In this document: positions 27,111 through 34,731 of the stretch, piece by piece
Numbering within the stretch: the stretch's first letter is position 1
Layout: each line of letters starts with the position of its first letter
NCBI RefSeq assembly: GCF_017163935.1
Contig: NZ_JABVZR010000001.1
Span: forward strand, 2,418,001-2,482,000
Reading direction: 5' to 3'
Origin: Novosphingobium terrae
GTDB lineage: Bacteria; Pseudomonadota; Alphaproteobacteria; Sphingomonadales; Sphingomonadaceae
DNA length: 64,000 nt
Notes under the pieces: model-generated
What the model was told of the DNA's origin: nothing
Database searches by the model: none
The model's input: only the letters and a program-made list of their open reading frames with translations
Made by a program: the position numbers and the translations under genes

Positions 27111-27965
27111 TCAGCGCGCCGGGAAGTTTGCCGCCAGCCAGTCGGCAATCACCGTCGCCAGAGCCACGCGGTGGTCGTTGTAGCTGTGATCGGTGGCAAG
27201 ATGCACCACCGTCGGTCTGGGGCCGCCTGCCGCCTCCACCGCCGCAGCAGCCGCCTCATCGGTCGGTGCCAGCCCATCCTCAGAGGTGAGCACCAGCACC
27301 GGGCGCCCGGCCAGCAGAGCGGCGCGCTTGTTCCAGTCCCAATCACCGGCATAGGCCTGCACATCGGCAGCCAGAGCCTCCACGCTGGCATTGGTGTAGC
27401 TGGCCTCATCAGCGAAATTCGCGCGCTGTCTGGCATCGCCATTCAGGGCCCGGCTCTTGCCCAGATTGGCCGCCGAGATCAGCACATAGCCGGCCACCTC
27501 CCTGTCATCGCCCAGCATCAGCGTGTCGAAGCCGCCCATGCTGTGCCCCGCCGCCACGATCCGCCCGGGATCGACGCCATAGGCCGCCGCCGCAGGTGAG
27601 CGCAGCCAGGCCAGAGCGGCATGAGCATCCTCCACCGTATGGCTGAAGCTGAAAGCGCCGGGCGCGCCCCAGACGCCGCGATAATGGATCGCCAGCACAT
27701 TCCAGCCCTTGCGCTGAAACACCCGCGCCAGATCGAGGTTCAGCTCCGTGCCGGGAAAGCCATGCAGCAACAGCACAGTGGGATGCAGCCCCGCGCCGGA
27801 GGCCACAAACAGCCGCGCGGGCACCTGCACCCCGCCCGTGGGATAGCGGATCTGTTCAAGGCGGGCGGGATGCCGGGGATCGTGCGGCGGGTCGGAGTCA
27901 GTCTGGGCAGAGGCCGCCCCGGACAGGCTGGCCGCCAGAACCAGCCCAAGAAGAAGTTTGCCCAT
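27111..27965 (-). CDS. Exported alpha/beta hydrolase
   Basis: A 284-aa serine hydrolase of the alpha/beta fold with a signal peptide (about 1-21, ending A-S-A-Q). Motifs: oxyanion-hole H-G-F-P-G after the strand V-L-L-L-H, nucleophile Ser in A-A-G-H-S-M-G-G, Asp in L-T-S-E-D-G, and a C-terminal catalytic His in A-T-D-H-S-Y-N-D-H. The substrate is unknown; esters or acylated compounds are typical. ATG 27965 has GGAGAG upstream; a TTG three bases earlier is less likely. It is downstream of the DOPA-dioxygenase-like gene with an 18-base gap, so they form one operon. Confidence 0.9.
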   Translation of the reverse strand: MGKLLLGLVLAASLSGAASAQTDSDPPHDPRHPARLEQIRYPTGGVQVPARLFVASGAGLHPTVLLLHGFPGTELNLDLARVFQRKGWNVLAIHYRGVWGAPGAFSFSHTVEDAHAALAWLRSPAAAAYGVDPGRIVAAGHSMGGFDTLMLGDDREVAGYVLISAANLGKSRALNGDARQRANFADEASYTNASVEALAADVQAYAGDWDWNKRAALLAGRPVLVLTSEDGLAPTDEAAAAAVEAAGGPRPTVVHLATDHSYNDHRVALATVIADWLAANFPAR

Positions 27966-27983
27966 CAAGCTCTCCGGAAAGGA

Positions 27984-28706
27984 TCAGGTTTCGATCGGCA
28001 CGCTGGGCTGGGTGTTGGTGAAGACCTCGATGCTGTCATCCACCGCCTTCATGCTGTAGGCGTTCACCGGCTGCGAGCGGTTCACCCACAAAGCGTAATA
28101 GAGATGGTCCGACCGCGCATTGTCGCTGTTGGGATGGATCAGGATGGTCAGACCCAAGCTGTTGAGCTGGAGCCATGGGATCACCACCGGCAGCAGCTCG
28201 TTCTGGAAGCCGAAATAGAAGCTGGGCGTCACATGAGGCCCGCGCGGCTTCAGATTCCAGTCGCCCAGCTCCACATCGAAACGTTCGGCCACCCAGCGGC
28301 GCAGCAGGGCCGCCTTGTAGTGATTGTCCTCATCGAAATAGATATGGGCGTGGTAGCTCTTGATATCGGTGTAGGGGCGCGGATGGGTTGGCAGCACCTC
28401 CTCCCCCGTCCGCACCGAGGCGGGCTGAGGCGTGGGCTGGGCAGCGGTGTGATAGCCCCATTCGCTCTTGCCCGAGAAGGTGGAGGGCCGCAGCGGCAGC
28501 GTTCCACCTGCCTTGCCCGCCGGAATACCCACACTTGCCGCCGGGGTGATCACCTCTCCCGCCGTCGCTGCCGAAGCCGTGTTGGCCCAGCTGGCCGAAG
28601 CCAGAGCGCCCATCGTCATCATGCCGCCGGTCAGCAGGCTGCGGCGGTCCGGGGCCGGGATCTCGGCCCATGGCTGTTTCTCTGTCTGGTCTTCAGGGTG
28701 GGCCAT
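27984..28706 (-). CDS. DOPA 4,5-dioxygenase family protein with Tat signal
   Basis: A 240-aa protein whose C-terminal two-thirds match the DOPA 4,5-dioxygenase family, small non-haem iron enzymes that open catechol rings. Visible are S-Y-H-A-H-I-Y-F-D-E (His-x-His), a central H-V-T-P-S-F-Y-F-G-F, and L-I-H-P-N-S with D-H-L-Y-Y-A-L-W. The N-terminus carries D-R-R-S-L-L-T-G-G then a hydrophobic stretch and A-S-A-A, a twin-arginine export signal. Most members of this family lack a signal, so periplasmic placement is unusual. ATG 28706 has GGAGA upstream. It is first in an operon with the alpha/beta hydrolase. Confidence 0.85.
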   Translation of the reverse strand: MAHPEDQTEKQPWAEIPAPDRRSLLTGGMMTMGALASASWANTASAATAGEVITPAASVGIPAGKAGGTLPLRPSTFSGKSEWGYHTAAQPTPQPASVRTGEEVLPTHPRPYTDIKSYHAHIYFDEDNHYKAALLRRWVAERFDVELGDWNLKPRGPHVTPSFYFGFQNELLPVVIPWLQLNSLGLTILIHPNSDNARSDHLYYALWVNRSQPVNAYSMKAVDDSIEVFTNTQPSVPIET

Positions 28707-28895
28707 AGTCTGTCTCCATCTTTGCCTGACGATCCGCATGCGCGTGTCATTGCCAATTGTCTATAGGTTTGATAGAGAATAATGCGTCATTTGCGCCACG
28801 CCCGATTGCATCTGCCCCGCCAGAGCATTTTCACCTTGCGCGGGGGTACAGATTCTGTTGAGAGCCGGGCCGAAGGCATCTGCCTTCCACCCGCA

Positions 28896-29099
28896 TCGGT
28901 GCCCGCAAGGGCTTAATAGGGAACATGGTGAGGATCATCCGATCCGAAACCGGGCTGTCCCTGCAACTGTGAGCGGCGAGTGCGATACAAGGGCATCCTG
29001 CCAAAACGTCAGGATGCAGCCACTGGGCCGGACGCAAAATCATGCGAGGCCCGGGAAGGTTTGTACCGCGCGACGACCCGTGAGCCAGGAGACCTGCCG
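28896..29099 (+). ncRNA. Cobalamin riboswitch
   Basis: A full B12 riboswitch. Diagnostic elements appear in order: GGTGCCCGCAAGGGC then TTAATAGGGAA (28898-28924), GCAACTGT with GAGCGGCGAG (28963-28980), GCAGCCACTGG (29016-29026), CCCGGGAAGG (29050-29059), and the B12 box AGCCAGGAGACCTGCC (29083-29098). It lies upstream of a TBDR and a PepSY protein on the same strand, so adenosyl- or another cobalamin would repress their expression. Confidence 0.95.
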
Positions 29100-29417
29100 C
29101 TGCGTGTCGCTCTTGCCCGGCCCAGGGGATGGCCAAGGCACGGTTGCATTTCCGTCTGAGCGACGAACAGCATGGCCGGGGGCCATGAGCGCCGGGGCAG
29201 CGGGCATCAACGCCTGCCCGCCTGTTTCGGCGAGGGGATGCCCTGCGCCTGTGCGCGGGGCAGGCCTTGCCCCCTGCCCGTCGTCTGGCGTCGGGGGAAA
29301 GATCATGATCGGGCAGCATCGCTTTGCCACGGCAGGTCCGCAGGCGCGGTGAAAGCCGCCAACCCGGCGCCTTTTCAAAGCCATAGAGCAAGATCCGTCT
29401 CTTCAGGGGGAACATTC
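29100..29417 (+). promoter_or_regulatory. Structured 318-base leader after the riboswitch
   Basis: There is no convincing gene here. GTCGCTC (29106-29112) pairs with GAGCGAC (29158-29164), and CATGGCC pairs with GGCCATG (29171-29177 with 29181-29187, GGG loop). No T run follows any hairpin, so a Rho-dependent or translational mechanism is more likely than intrinsic termination. The region ends with GGGGG before ATG 29418. Confidence 0.5.
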
Positions 29418-31601
29418 ATGACCATCTTCACCCATGCGCCGGCACTGCGCCGCGCCTGCCTGGGCGCTTCGGTGCTGGTGCCGCTTTGCGCCGCGCCCGC
29501 CGCCGCCCAGAGCGCTCAGGACGCCGACAACATCCTTGTGATCGGCCAGCAGACCCAGACCCTGACGCGGCCCGATGCCACCGGCAGCCGCCTCAACCTC
29601 ACCCCGCTGCAGACCCCGGCCTCGATCACCAGCATCGATGGCGAGGCAATCCGCGCGCGCGGCGATATGTCCATTGCCGAAGCCGAGGCCCGCGCGCCCG
29701 GCTTCTTCAACATCGGCAATCCCGGCAATGGCGGCACGGCGCTGGCTGCGCGTGGGTTCAGCGGCCAAGGCTCGATCCTGCAGCTGATCGACGGTGTGCG
29801 CCTCTTCCCGGCGGCGGGCACCATCACCTTCCCCACCGACCCGTGGATGGCCGAGCGCATCGATGTGCTGAGCGGCCCGGCCTCGGTGCTCTATGGGCAG
29901 GGCTCGCTGGGCGGCGCGGTCAATGTCATCATGCGCAAGCCCAACACGCAGCGCACCGAGTTCGAGAGCGAGATCGGCTATGGCTCGCAGAACACCTTCC
30001 ATGCCGCAGCGGGGCTTGGCGGGCCGATCGGCGAGCGCCTGTCCTATCGCGTCGATGCCAGCTATCGCCGTTCGGATGGCTATGTCGATCGCGGCCATTC
30101 GGACAGTCTGGCGCTGTCCGCCACTGTGCGCTGGGCGACCACCGACACGCTGACCTTCACCCTGCGCGATGATTACGGCGACCAGCATCCGATGAAATAC
30201 ACCGGCACGCCGCTGGTGAATGGCAGGCTGGATCTGGGCCTGCGCCACCAGAACTACAATGTGGGCGACGCGCATATCCGCTATCGCGACAACCGCGCCA
30301 CCCTGCAGACCGACTGGACGCCGTCTGACAGCATCAGCCTCACCAATCTGGGCTATGTGCTGACCAGCAAACGCCAGTGGCGCGATCTGGAAAGCTATTG
30401 CTGGGTGGCCGCCGACGGCAATTGCCACAATGGCTACAACTACAGCCCCGCCACGCCCGGCAACATCTATCGCACCGACAATTACGGCATCGGCCATGAC
30501 CAGACCCAATGGGGGGATCAGGGCAGCGTGACGTTCAAGATCCCGCTGAGCGATACCATCAGCACCGATCTGGTTGCCGGTTTCGATGTGAACAGCATCC
30601 AGCTGACCTATTCCAACGATTTCGGATCGGACACGCAGGAAGACAGCGTCACCCCCACCGGCTTCAACCCGGGCCTGTTCTATGACACGCAGGGCATCGC
30701 TCCGCGCTATCGCACCCAGACCACCGAATATGCCTTCTTCGCCGAAGACCGGCTGAAGTTTGGCGAACAATTCTCGCTGATCACCGGCATCCGGCACGAG
30801 AATGACGAGATCAAGCGCTGGACCCGCACCTATCCCACCGGCAATGGCGGCGTTGACACCTTCGCCTTCGACAAGAGGCTGACCAACACCACCTGGCGCG
30901 TCGGCGGCGTCTATCAGCCGATCCCGACGGTTTCGCTCTATGCGCAATACAGCACCGGCACCGATCCGCTGGGCACGCTGACCACCTATTCCACCGCCCA
31001 GACCCAGTTCAGCAACGCCACCGGCAATCAGGTGGAAGTGGGCGCCAAGGGCAGCTTCTGGGGCGGGCGCGGCACGGCCACGCTGGCGGCCTATCGCATT
31101 GTGAAGAAGGGACTGCTGTACCAGCAGACGCTCAGCAGCCCGATCCAGCAGGTGGGGCAGCAATCGTCGAAGGGGATCGAGGCTGCGGTGTCGCTCAACC
31201 TGCCCGCCGGTTTCGGGATCGACGCCAATGGCACGGTGCTGAAGGCGCGTTACGACGATTTCTACTCCGGCGGAGTCAGCTTCAACGGCAAGGCGCCGCC
31301 CAATGTGCCGCAGCAGGCCGCCAATCTTTGGCTGCGCTGGGATGCGACCAAGCAGATCCGCGCTCAGGCCGGGCTGCGTTATGTGGGCCACACCTACTCG
31401 GATACGGCCAACACCTTCCGCGTGCCCGCTTACGCCGTGGTGGATGCGGGGCTGTCCTATGCTTTGAACCGGCATGCGGCGGTGGATGTCCACATCTACA
31501 ACCTGCTGGACAAGGCCTACGCCCAGACCACCTACAATGACGAGCAGTGGATTCTGGGCCGCCCGCGTTCGGTGGACGTGTCACTGCGTACCAAGTTCTG
31601 A
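29418..31601 (+). CDS. TonB-dependent receptor under B12 riboswitch control
   Basis: A 727-aa TBDR with a signal peptide ending near A-A-A-Q-S, plug motifs (A-A-R-G-F-S-G-Q-G, L-I-D-G-V-R-L-F, V-L-S-G-P-A-S-V-L-Y-G-Q-G-S-L-G-G-A-V) and a C-terminus ending S-V-D-V-S-L-R-T-K-F. The cobalamin riboswitch upstream makes vitamin B12 or a corrinoid the likely cargo, a BtuB role. Overall the sequence looks more like the FhuA/FpvA siderophore class than E. coli BtuB, so the assignment rests on the riboswitch. ATG 29418 has GGGGG upstream. The frame is open back to 29172 but that is leader. A PepSY membrane gene follows after 12 bases. Confidence 0.9.
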   Translation: MTIFTHAPALRRACLGASVLVPLCAAPAAAQSAQDADNILVIGQQTQTLTRPDATGSRLNLTPLQTPASITSIDGEAIRARGDMSIAEAEARAPGFFNIGNPGNGGTALAARGFSGQGSILQLIDGVRLFPAAGTITFPTDPWMAERIDVLSGPASVLYGQGSLGGAVNVIMRKPNTQRTEFESEIGYGSQNTFHAAAGLGGPIGERLSYRVDASYRRSDGYVDRGHSDSLALSATVRWATTDTLTFTLRDDYGDQHPMKYTGTPLVNGRLDLGLRHQNYNVGDAHIRYRDNRATLQTDWTPSDSISLTNLGYVLTSKRQWRDLESYCWVAADGNCHNGYNYSPATPGNIYRTDNYGIGHDQTQWGDQGSVTFKIPLSDTISTDLVAGFDVNSIQLTYSNDFGSDTQEDSVTPTGFNPGLFYDTQGIAPRYRTQTTEYAFFAEDRLKFGEQFSLITGIRHENDEIKRWTRTYPTGNGGVDTFAFDKRLTNTTWRVGGVYQPIPTVSLYAQYSTGTDPLGTLTTYSTAQTQFSNATGNQVEVGAKGSFWGGRGTATLAAYRIVKKGLLYQQTLSSPIQQVGQQSSKGIEAAVSLNLPAGFGIDANGTVLKARYDDFYSGGVSFNGKAPPNVPQQAANLWLRWDATKQIRAQAGLRYVGHTYSDTANTFRVPAYAVVDAGLSYALNRHAAVDVHIYNLLDKAYAQTTYNDEQWILGRPRSVDVSLRTKF

Positions 31602-31613
31602 GGCGCTAAAACC

Positions 31614-33041
31614 GTGGCATGGCAACATCAGGCAAAACGCTGGCTTTACCTGACCCATCGCTGGGTGGGGATCGTCACCTGCCTGCTGTTTGCCATGTGG
31701 TTCGCCTCGGGGCTGGTGATGATCTATGTGCCCTATCCCTCGCTTTCGCTGGCCCAAAAGCTGGCGGGGGCGCAGGCCATCGACTGGCGGGCCGTGGATG
31801 TGCCGCCGCCCCTTTCCAGCAATACCCGCGGTCTGACGCTGGAGATGCGCGATGGCCAGCCTGTCTGGCGGATCGAGCCCTGGGGCAGCCCCGCCATCAC
31901 CCTCCCCGCCCATCACGGTGCCGAGTTGCGCCCGGTGGATGGGGCTTTCGCGGCGCGGGTAGCCCAAGGCTTCGGCCATGCTCCGGCGCGCGCGGTCGAA
32001 CAGATCGCCCGCGATCAATGGACCGTGGCCGGGGGCTTCGACCGCCATCGCCCTTTGTGGAAGGTCAGCCTGGCCGATGCGGCGGGCACGCAGCTTTACG
32101 TGTCCTCCAGCAGCGGCGCGGTGGTGCAGGCCACCACAGGACATAGCCGCTTCTGGAACTGGCTGGGATCGGTGCCGCACTGGCTCTATCCCACCGTGCT
32201 GAGGCAGGACAATGCGGCGTGGCGGCAGGTGGTGCTGTGGGTCTCGGGCCCCTGCATCGCCGGAGCGCTGGCCGGGATCTGGATCGGCCTGCTGCGCACC
32301 CGCATGGGCAAAAGGCGCTTCAAGGGCGGGCGGATGACGCCCTATCACGGCTGGATGCTGTGGCATCATGTGGCAGGTCTGGGCGGCGGCCTGTTCCTGC
32401 TGACATGGATTTTCAGCGGCTGGCTGTCGGTCGATCCGGGACGGGTCTTTCAGAAGGCCGCTTTGCCGGAGCAGGCGGAGAAGGCCTATGCCATGGCCGC
32501 GCCAATGCCCCCGGTGACGCTTGAGCGATTGCGCGATCTGGGGCGCGATGCCCGGCAAATCCGCCTGTCCCGCGATGGCGGGCTGGCGCGGATATCCACC
32601 TTTGGCGGCGATGGCCAGCGGAAGGTTTATGACGCCGCCACCGGGCAAGCCGCAGGGCCCGCAGACGCCGCGATTGCCCGATCCGTGCGCGCCCTCGTGC
32701 CCTCAGGCCACCTCATCGCCATCGAGCGCCTGACCGCGCCCGATGCCTATTGGTACGATGTGGGCGCCCTGCCCCGCCTGCCGATCCTGCGCCTGCGCTT
32801 TGACGATCCGGCGCAAAGCTGGCTGCATATCGATCCCGAGACCGGCGCCATCCTTGAGCATCTCGATGCCCGCCGCCGCACCTATCGCTGGCTCTTCGAC
32901 CTGCTTCACAAATGGGACCTCAACGCCCTCACCCACAACCGCCCGATCTGGGACATCTGGCTGTGGGTGTGGTCGCTGCTGGGGCTGGTCACCTCGGTCA
33001 GCGGGGTGTGGATCGGCTGGAAAAGGCTGCGCCGCGCCTGA
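31614..33041 (+). CDS. PepSY-domain membrane protein
   Basis: A 475-aa inner-membrane protein of the PepSY-associated TM family. Helix 1 (about 14-38) follows R-W-L-Y-L-T-H-R-W-V-G; further helices lie near 205-225, 250-275 and at the C-terminus, before the end R-L-R-R-A. His residues in or beside the helices (L-T-H-R-W, L-W-H-H-V) are the kind that bind haem in the related siderophore-reductase proteins. GTG 31614 starts 12 bases after the TBDR stop, so it is in the riboswitch-controlled operon. A role in reducing or releasing the imported corrinoid or metal is possible but inferred. Confidence 0.88.
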   Translation: MAWQHQAKRWLYLTHRWVGIVTCLLFAMWFASGLVMIYVPYPSLSLAQKLAGAQAIDWRAVDVPPPLSSNTRGLTLEMRDGQPVWRIEPWGSPAITLPAHHGAELRPVDGAFAARVAQGFGHAPARAVEQIARDQWTVAGGFDRHRPLWKVSLADAAGTQLYVSSSSGAVVQATTGHSRFWNWLGSVPHWLYPTVLRQDNAAWRQVVLWVSGPCIAGALAGIWIGLLRTRMGKRRFKGGRMTPYHGWMLWHHVAGLGGGLFLLTWIFSGWLSVDPGRVFQKAALPEQAEKAYAMAAPMPPVTLERLRDLGRDARQIRLSRDGGLARISTFGGDGQRKVYDAATGQAAGPADAAIARSVRALVPSGHLIAIERLTAPDAYWYDVGALPRLPILRLRFDDPAQSWLHIDPETGAILEHLDARRRTYRWLFDLLHKWDLNALTHNRPIWDIWLWVWSLLGLVTSVSGVWIGWKRLRRA

Positions 33042-33043
33042 TC

Positions 33044-33595
33044 CTATTGGCCCGAGGAGTATTTCTCCAAAGCCTTCATCGCTTCGAGATCCTCATTGGA
33101 ATCGAATTCGCAGACCAGCATCGTCTTGCCCGGCATCGCCGGACCTTCACGCGCGACAAGCGAGATCAGCCCCAGATCCTTCATACCCTGATCCGCATCG
33201 GGCAAGCGACGCGAGAAACCCAGCGTGGAGGCACCAAACAAATGATTTTTCTCGCGCTCCAGCTGGTATTTTTGCGCCAGTTCCTCCGCGACATGGCCCT
33301 CGATCAGCACGCCCACCGCGGAACCGGCGAAGATCACATCCTGCGTGGTAAAACCATCCCGGGTGACCGGCGCGGGCAGATGATAGACCGCCGCGCCCAT
33401 CATCGACATATCCGGCTTGGTCAGCTTTTCAGCAGCCTCATACAGCGTGTTGGCATGGTCGAAGGAATAGGGCGGCTGGCACAGCGCCGCCGAGAAAAAG
33501 TCGGGTGCGGCGCCCGCCTCGACCGGCACCGAAGCACACAACCAGAGTAAAGGCAAAGCGGCGAAGCGGCGCAGAGCCGAAGAGCGGATCAACAT
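33044..33595 (-). CDS. Exported protein of unknown function (paralogue of 18244-18861)
   Basis: A 183-aa protein with a signal peptide (about 1-29, ending E-A-G-A-A) and a soluble remainder. It shares with the 18244-18861 protein the stretch Y-H-L-P-A-P-V-T followed by D-G-F-T-T and S-A-V-G-V-L, and M-P-G-K-T-M-L-V-C-E-F near the end. I do not recognise a named family or catalytic residues. It is convergent with the PepSY gene, only two bases apart, with no terminator between them. Confidence 0.75.
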   Translation of the reverse strand: MLIRSSALRRFAALPLLWLCASVPVEAGAAPDFFSAALCQPPYSFDHANTLYEAAEKLTKPDMSMMGAAVYHLPAPVTRDGFTTQDVIFAGSAVGVLIEGHVAEELAQKYQLEREKNHLFGASTLGFSRRLPDADQGMKDLGLISLVAREGPAMPGKTMLVCEFDSNEDLEAMKALEKYSSGQ

Positions 33596-33648
33596 AAATT
33601 CAATCTAATGAAATGGTTGCCACCAATCAAGTCACCTGACGAACCGCA

Positions 33649-34569
33649 TCAGAAGCCATAGACAAAGGTCAGGCGCGAGGTTGTGTTGGTCTTGGCCAGA
33701 CCCACCGGCGGCTGGGTTTCGTGATCGACCAGAAAGCCCGCCTGTACCGATAGCCTGCCGAACACCTTCATCGTCAACGCCGTGTTGGCGGTCAGCGTGC
33801 TGTCGCCGCTCTGGCCGTAATAGGTGGCGTTTTCGGTGAAGACCACGCCGGGGCGGATGGTCCAGCTGTAGTCCAGCCCCGCGCGACCGGCCAGCTTGCC
33901 GTCATCATAGCCGGTGGTGATCTGATAGTCCGGCACATAGCGCGTCTGGCGCAAGGCGGGACCGGCGGTGAGGTTCAGCGTCATGGTCGGCGTCTTGATC
34001 GCCGTATAGCCCGCGCCCAAAGTCTCGCTGAAGCGGCGTTCGAAGCCCGAGAAGCGATCGCCTTCCCAGCTGACCAGCCCCATCACGAAGAAGCGGTCGT
34101 TCAGCTTGTAATCCATCTGATAGCTGACGGCATGCTGATTGGCGGTGGTGACGCCATTCTGCCGCGCATAATTGGCCGAGGCGATCACCGTATGCCGCCA
34201 TTTGATGCCATTGCGCACCAGATTGAGGCCCAGCGAAATGCCGGTCGTATCGGTGGTGCCGGTCGTGTTGTTGAGACCGGCCTGCCCCTGCCCCTTCCAG
34301 CCTTGCCACGGCTTTTGCGTGCGGACCTTGGCAATCTGCTTGTCATCGGCCTGTTTCTGCAGGCCGGTGGCCAGTTCATCGATCTCCTTGGCAGCGTTCG
34401 GATTGGTCTTTTTCGCCAGATCCGCCACGGTCTTGAGCGTCACCGCATTGCCGGTGTCGGCAGCCGCATGGATCATGGCGGCGATGCTATCGGGAATGGG
34501 GTCGGCCTGGGCAGGCACAGCCGCAAGCATGCCCGCTGCTCCAAAACCGAGCATGATTGTTCTGCGCAT
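33649..34569 (-). CDS. DUF481 outer-membrane beta-barrel protein
   Basis: A 306-aa exported protein: signal peptide (about 1-22, ending P-A-Q-A), a helical N-terminal segment rich in Ala and Lys (about 25-85), then a DUF481-type barrel of alternating strands ending T-S-R-L-T-F-V-Y-G-F, with the terminal Phe typical of outer-membrane proteins. Family members (E. coli YdiY type) are salt- or acid-induced outer-membrane proteins without a known biochemical role. It stands as a single gene; the 162-base gap to the MscS gene holds no obvious feature. Confidence 0.88.
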   Translation of the reverse strand: MRRTIMLGFGAAGMLAAVPAQADPIPDSIAAMIHAAADTGNAVTLKTVADLAKKTNPNAAKEIDELATGLQKQADDKQIAKVRTQKPWQGWKGQGQAGLNNTTGTTDTTGISLGLNLVRNGIKWRHTVIASANYARQNGVTTANQHAVSYQMDYKLNDRFFVMGLVSWEGDRFSGFERRFSETLGAGYTAIKTPTMTLNLTAGPALRQTRYVPDYQITTGYDDGKLAGRAGLDYSWTIRPGVVFTENATYYGQSGDSTLTANTALTMKVFGRLSVQAGFLVDHETQPPVGLAKTNTTSRLTFVYGF

Positions 34570-34731
34570 GGAAGCCTCCGCTGAATTGTTGCTGGCGGGT
34601 TAGCAGCCATGGCGCGCGGCAGGCGACCGCCTCACCCCGGCTGATCGCCAGAAAAGCGACCGTTCCGGCATCATGTGCGATAAAGAGGCGATCCGCGCTG
34701 ATCTTTCGGCATAATCCCGGAAGGGCGGTCC

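Noticed and set aside
29172..29417. Open frame upstream of the B12-linked TBDR, read as an N-terminal extension
   Set aside because: It is the riboswitch leader, has no protein-like features, and would place residues before a clear signal peptide.
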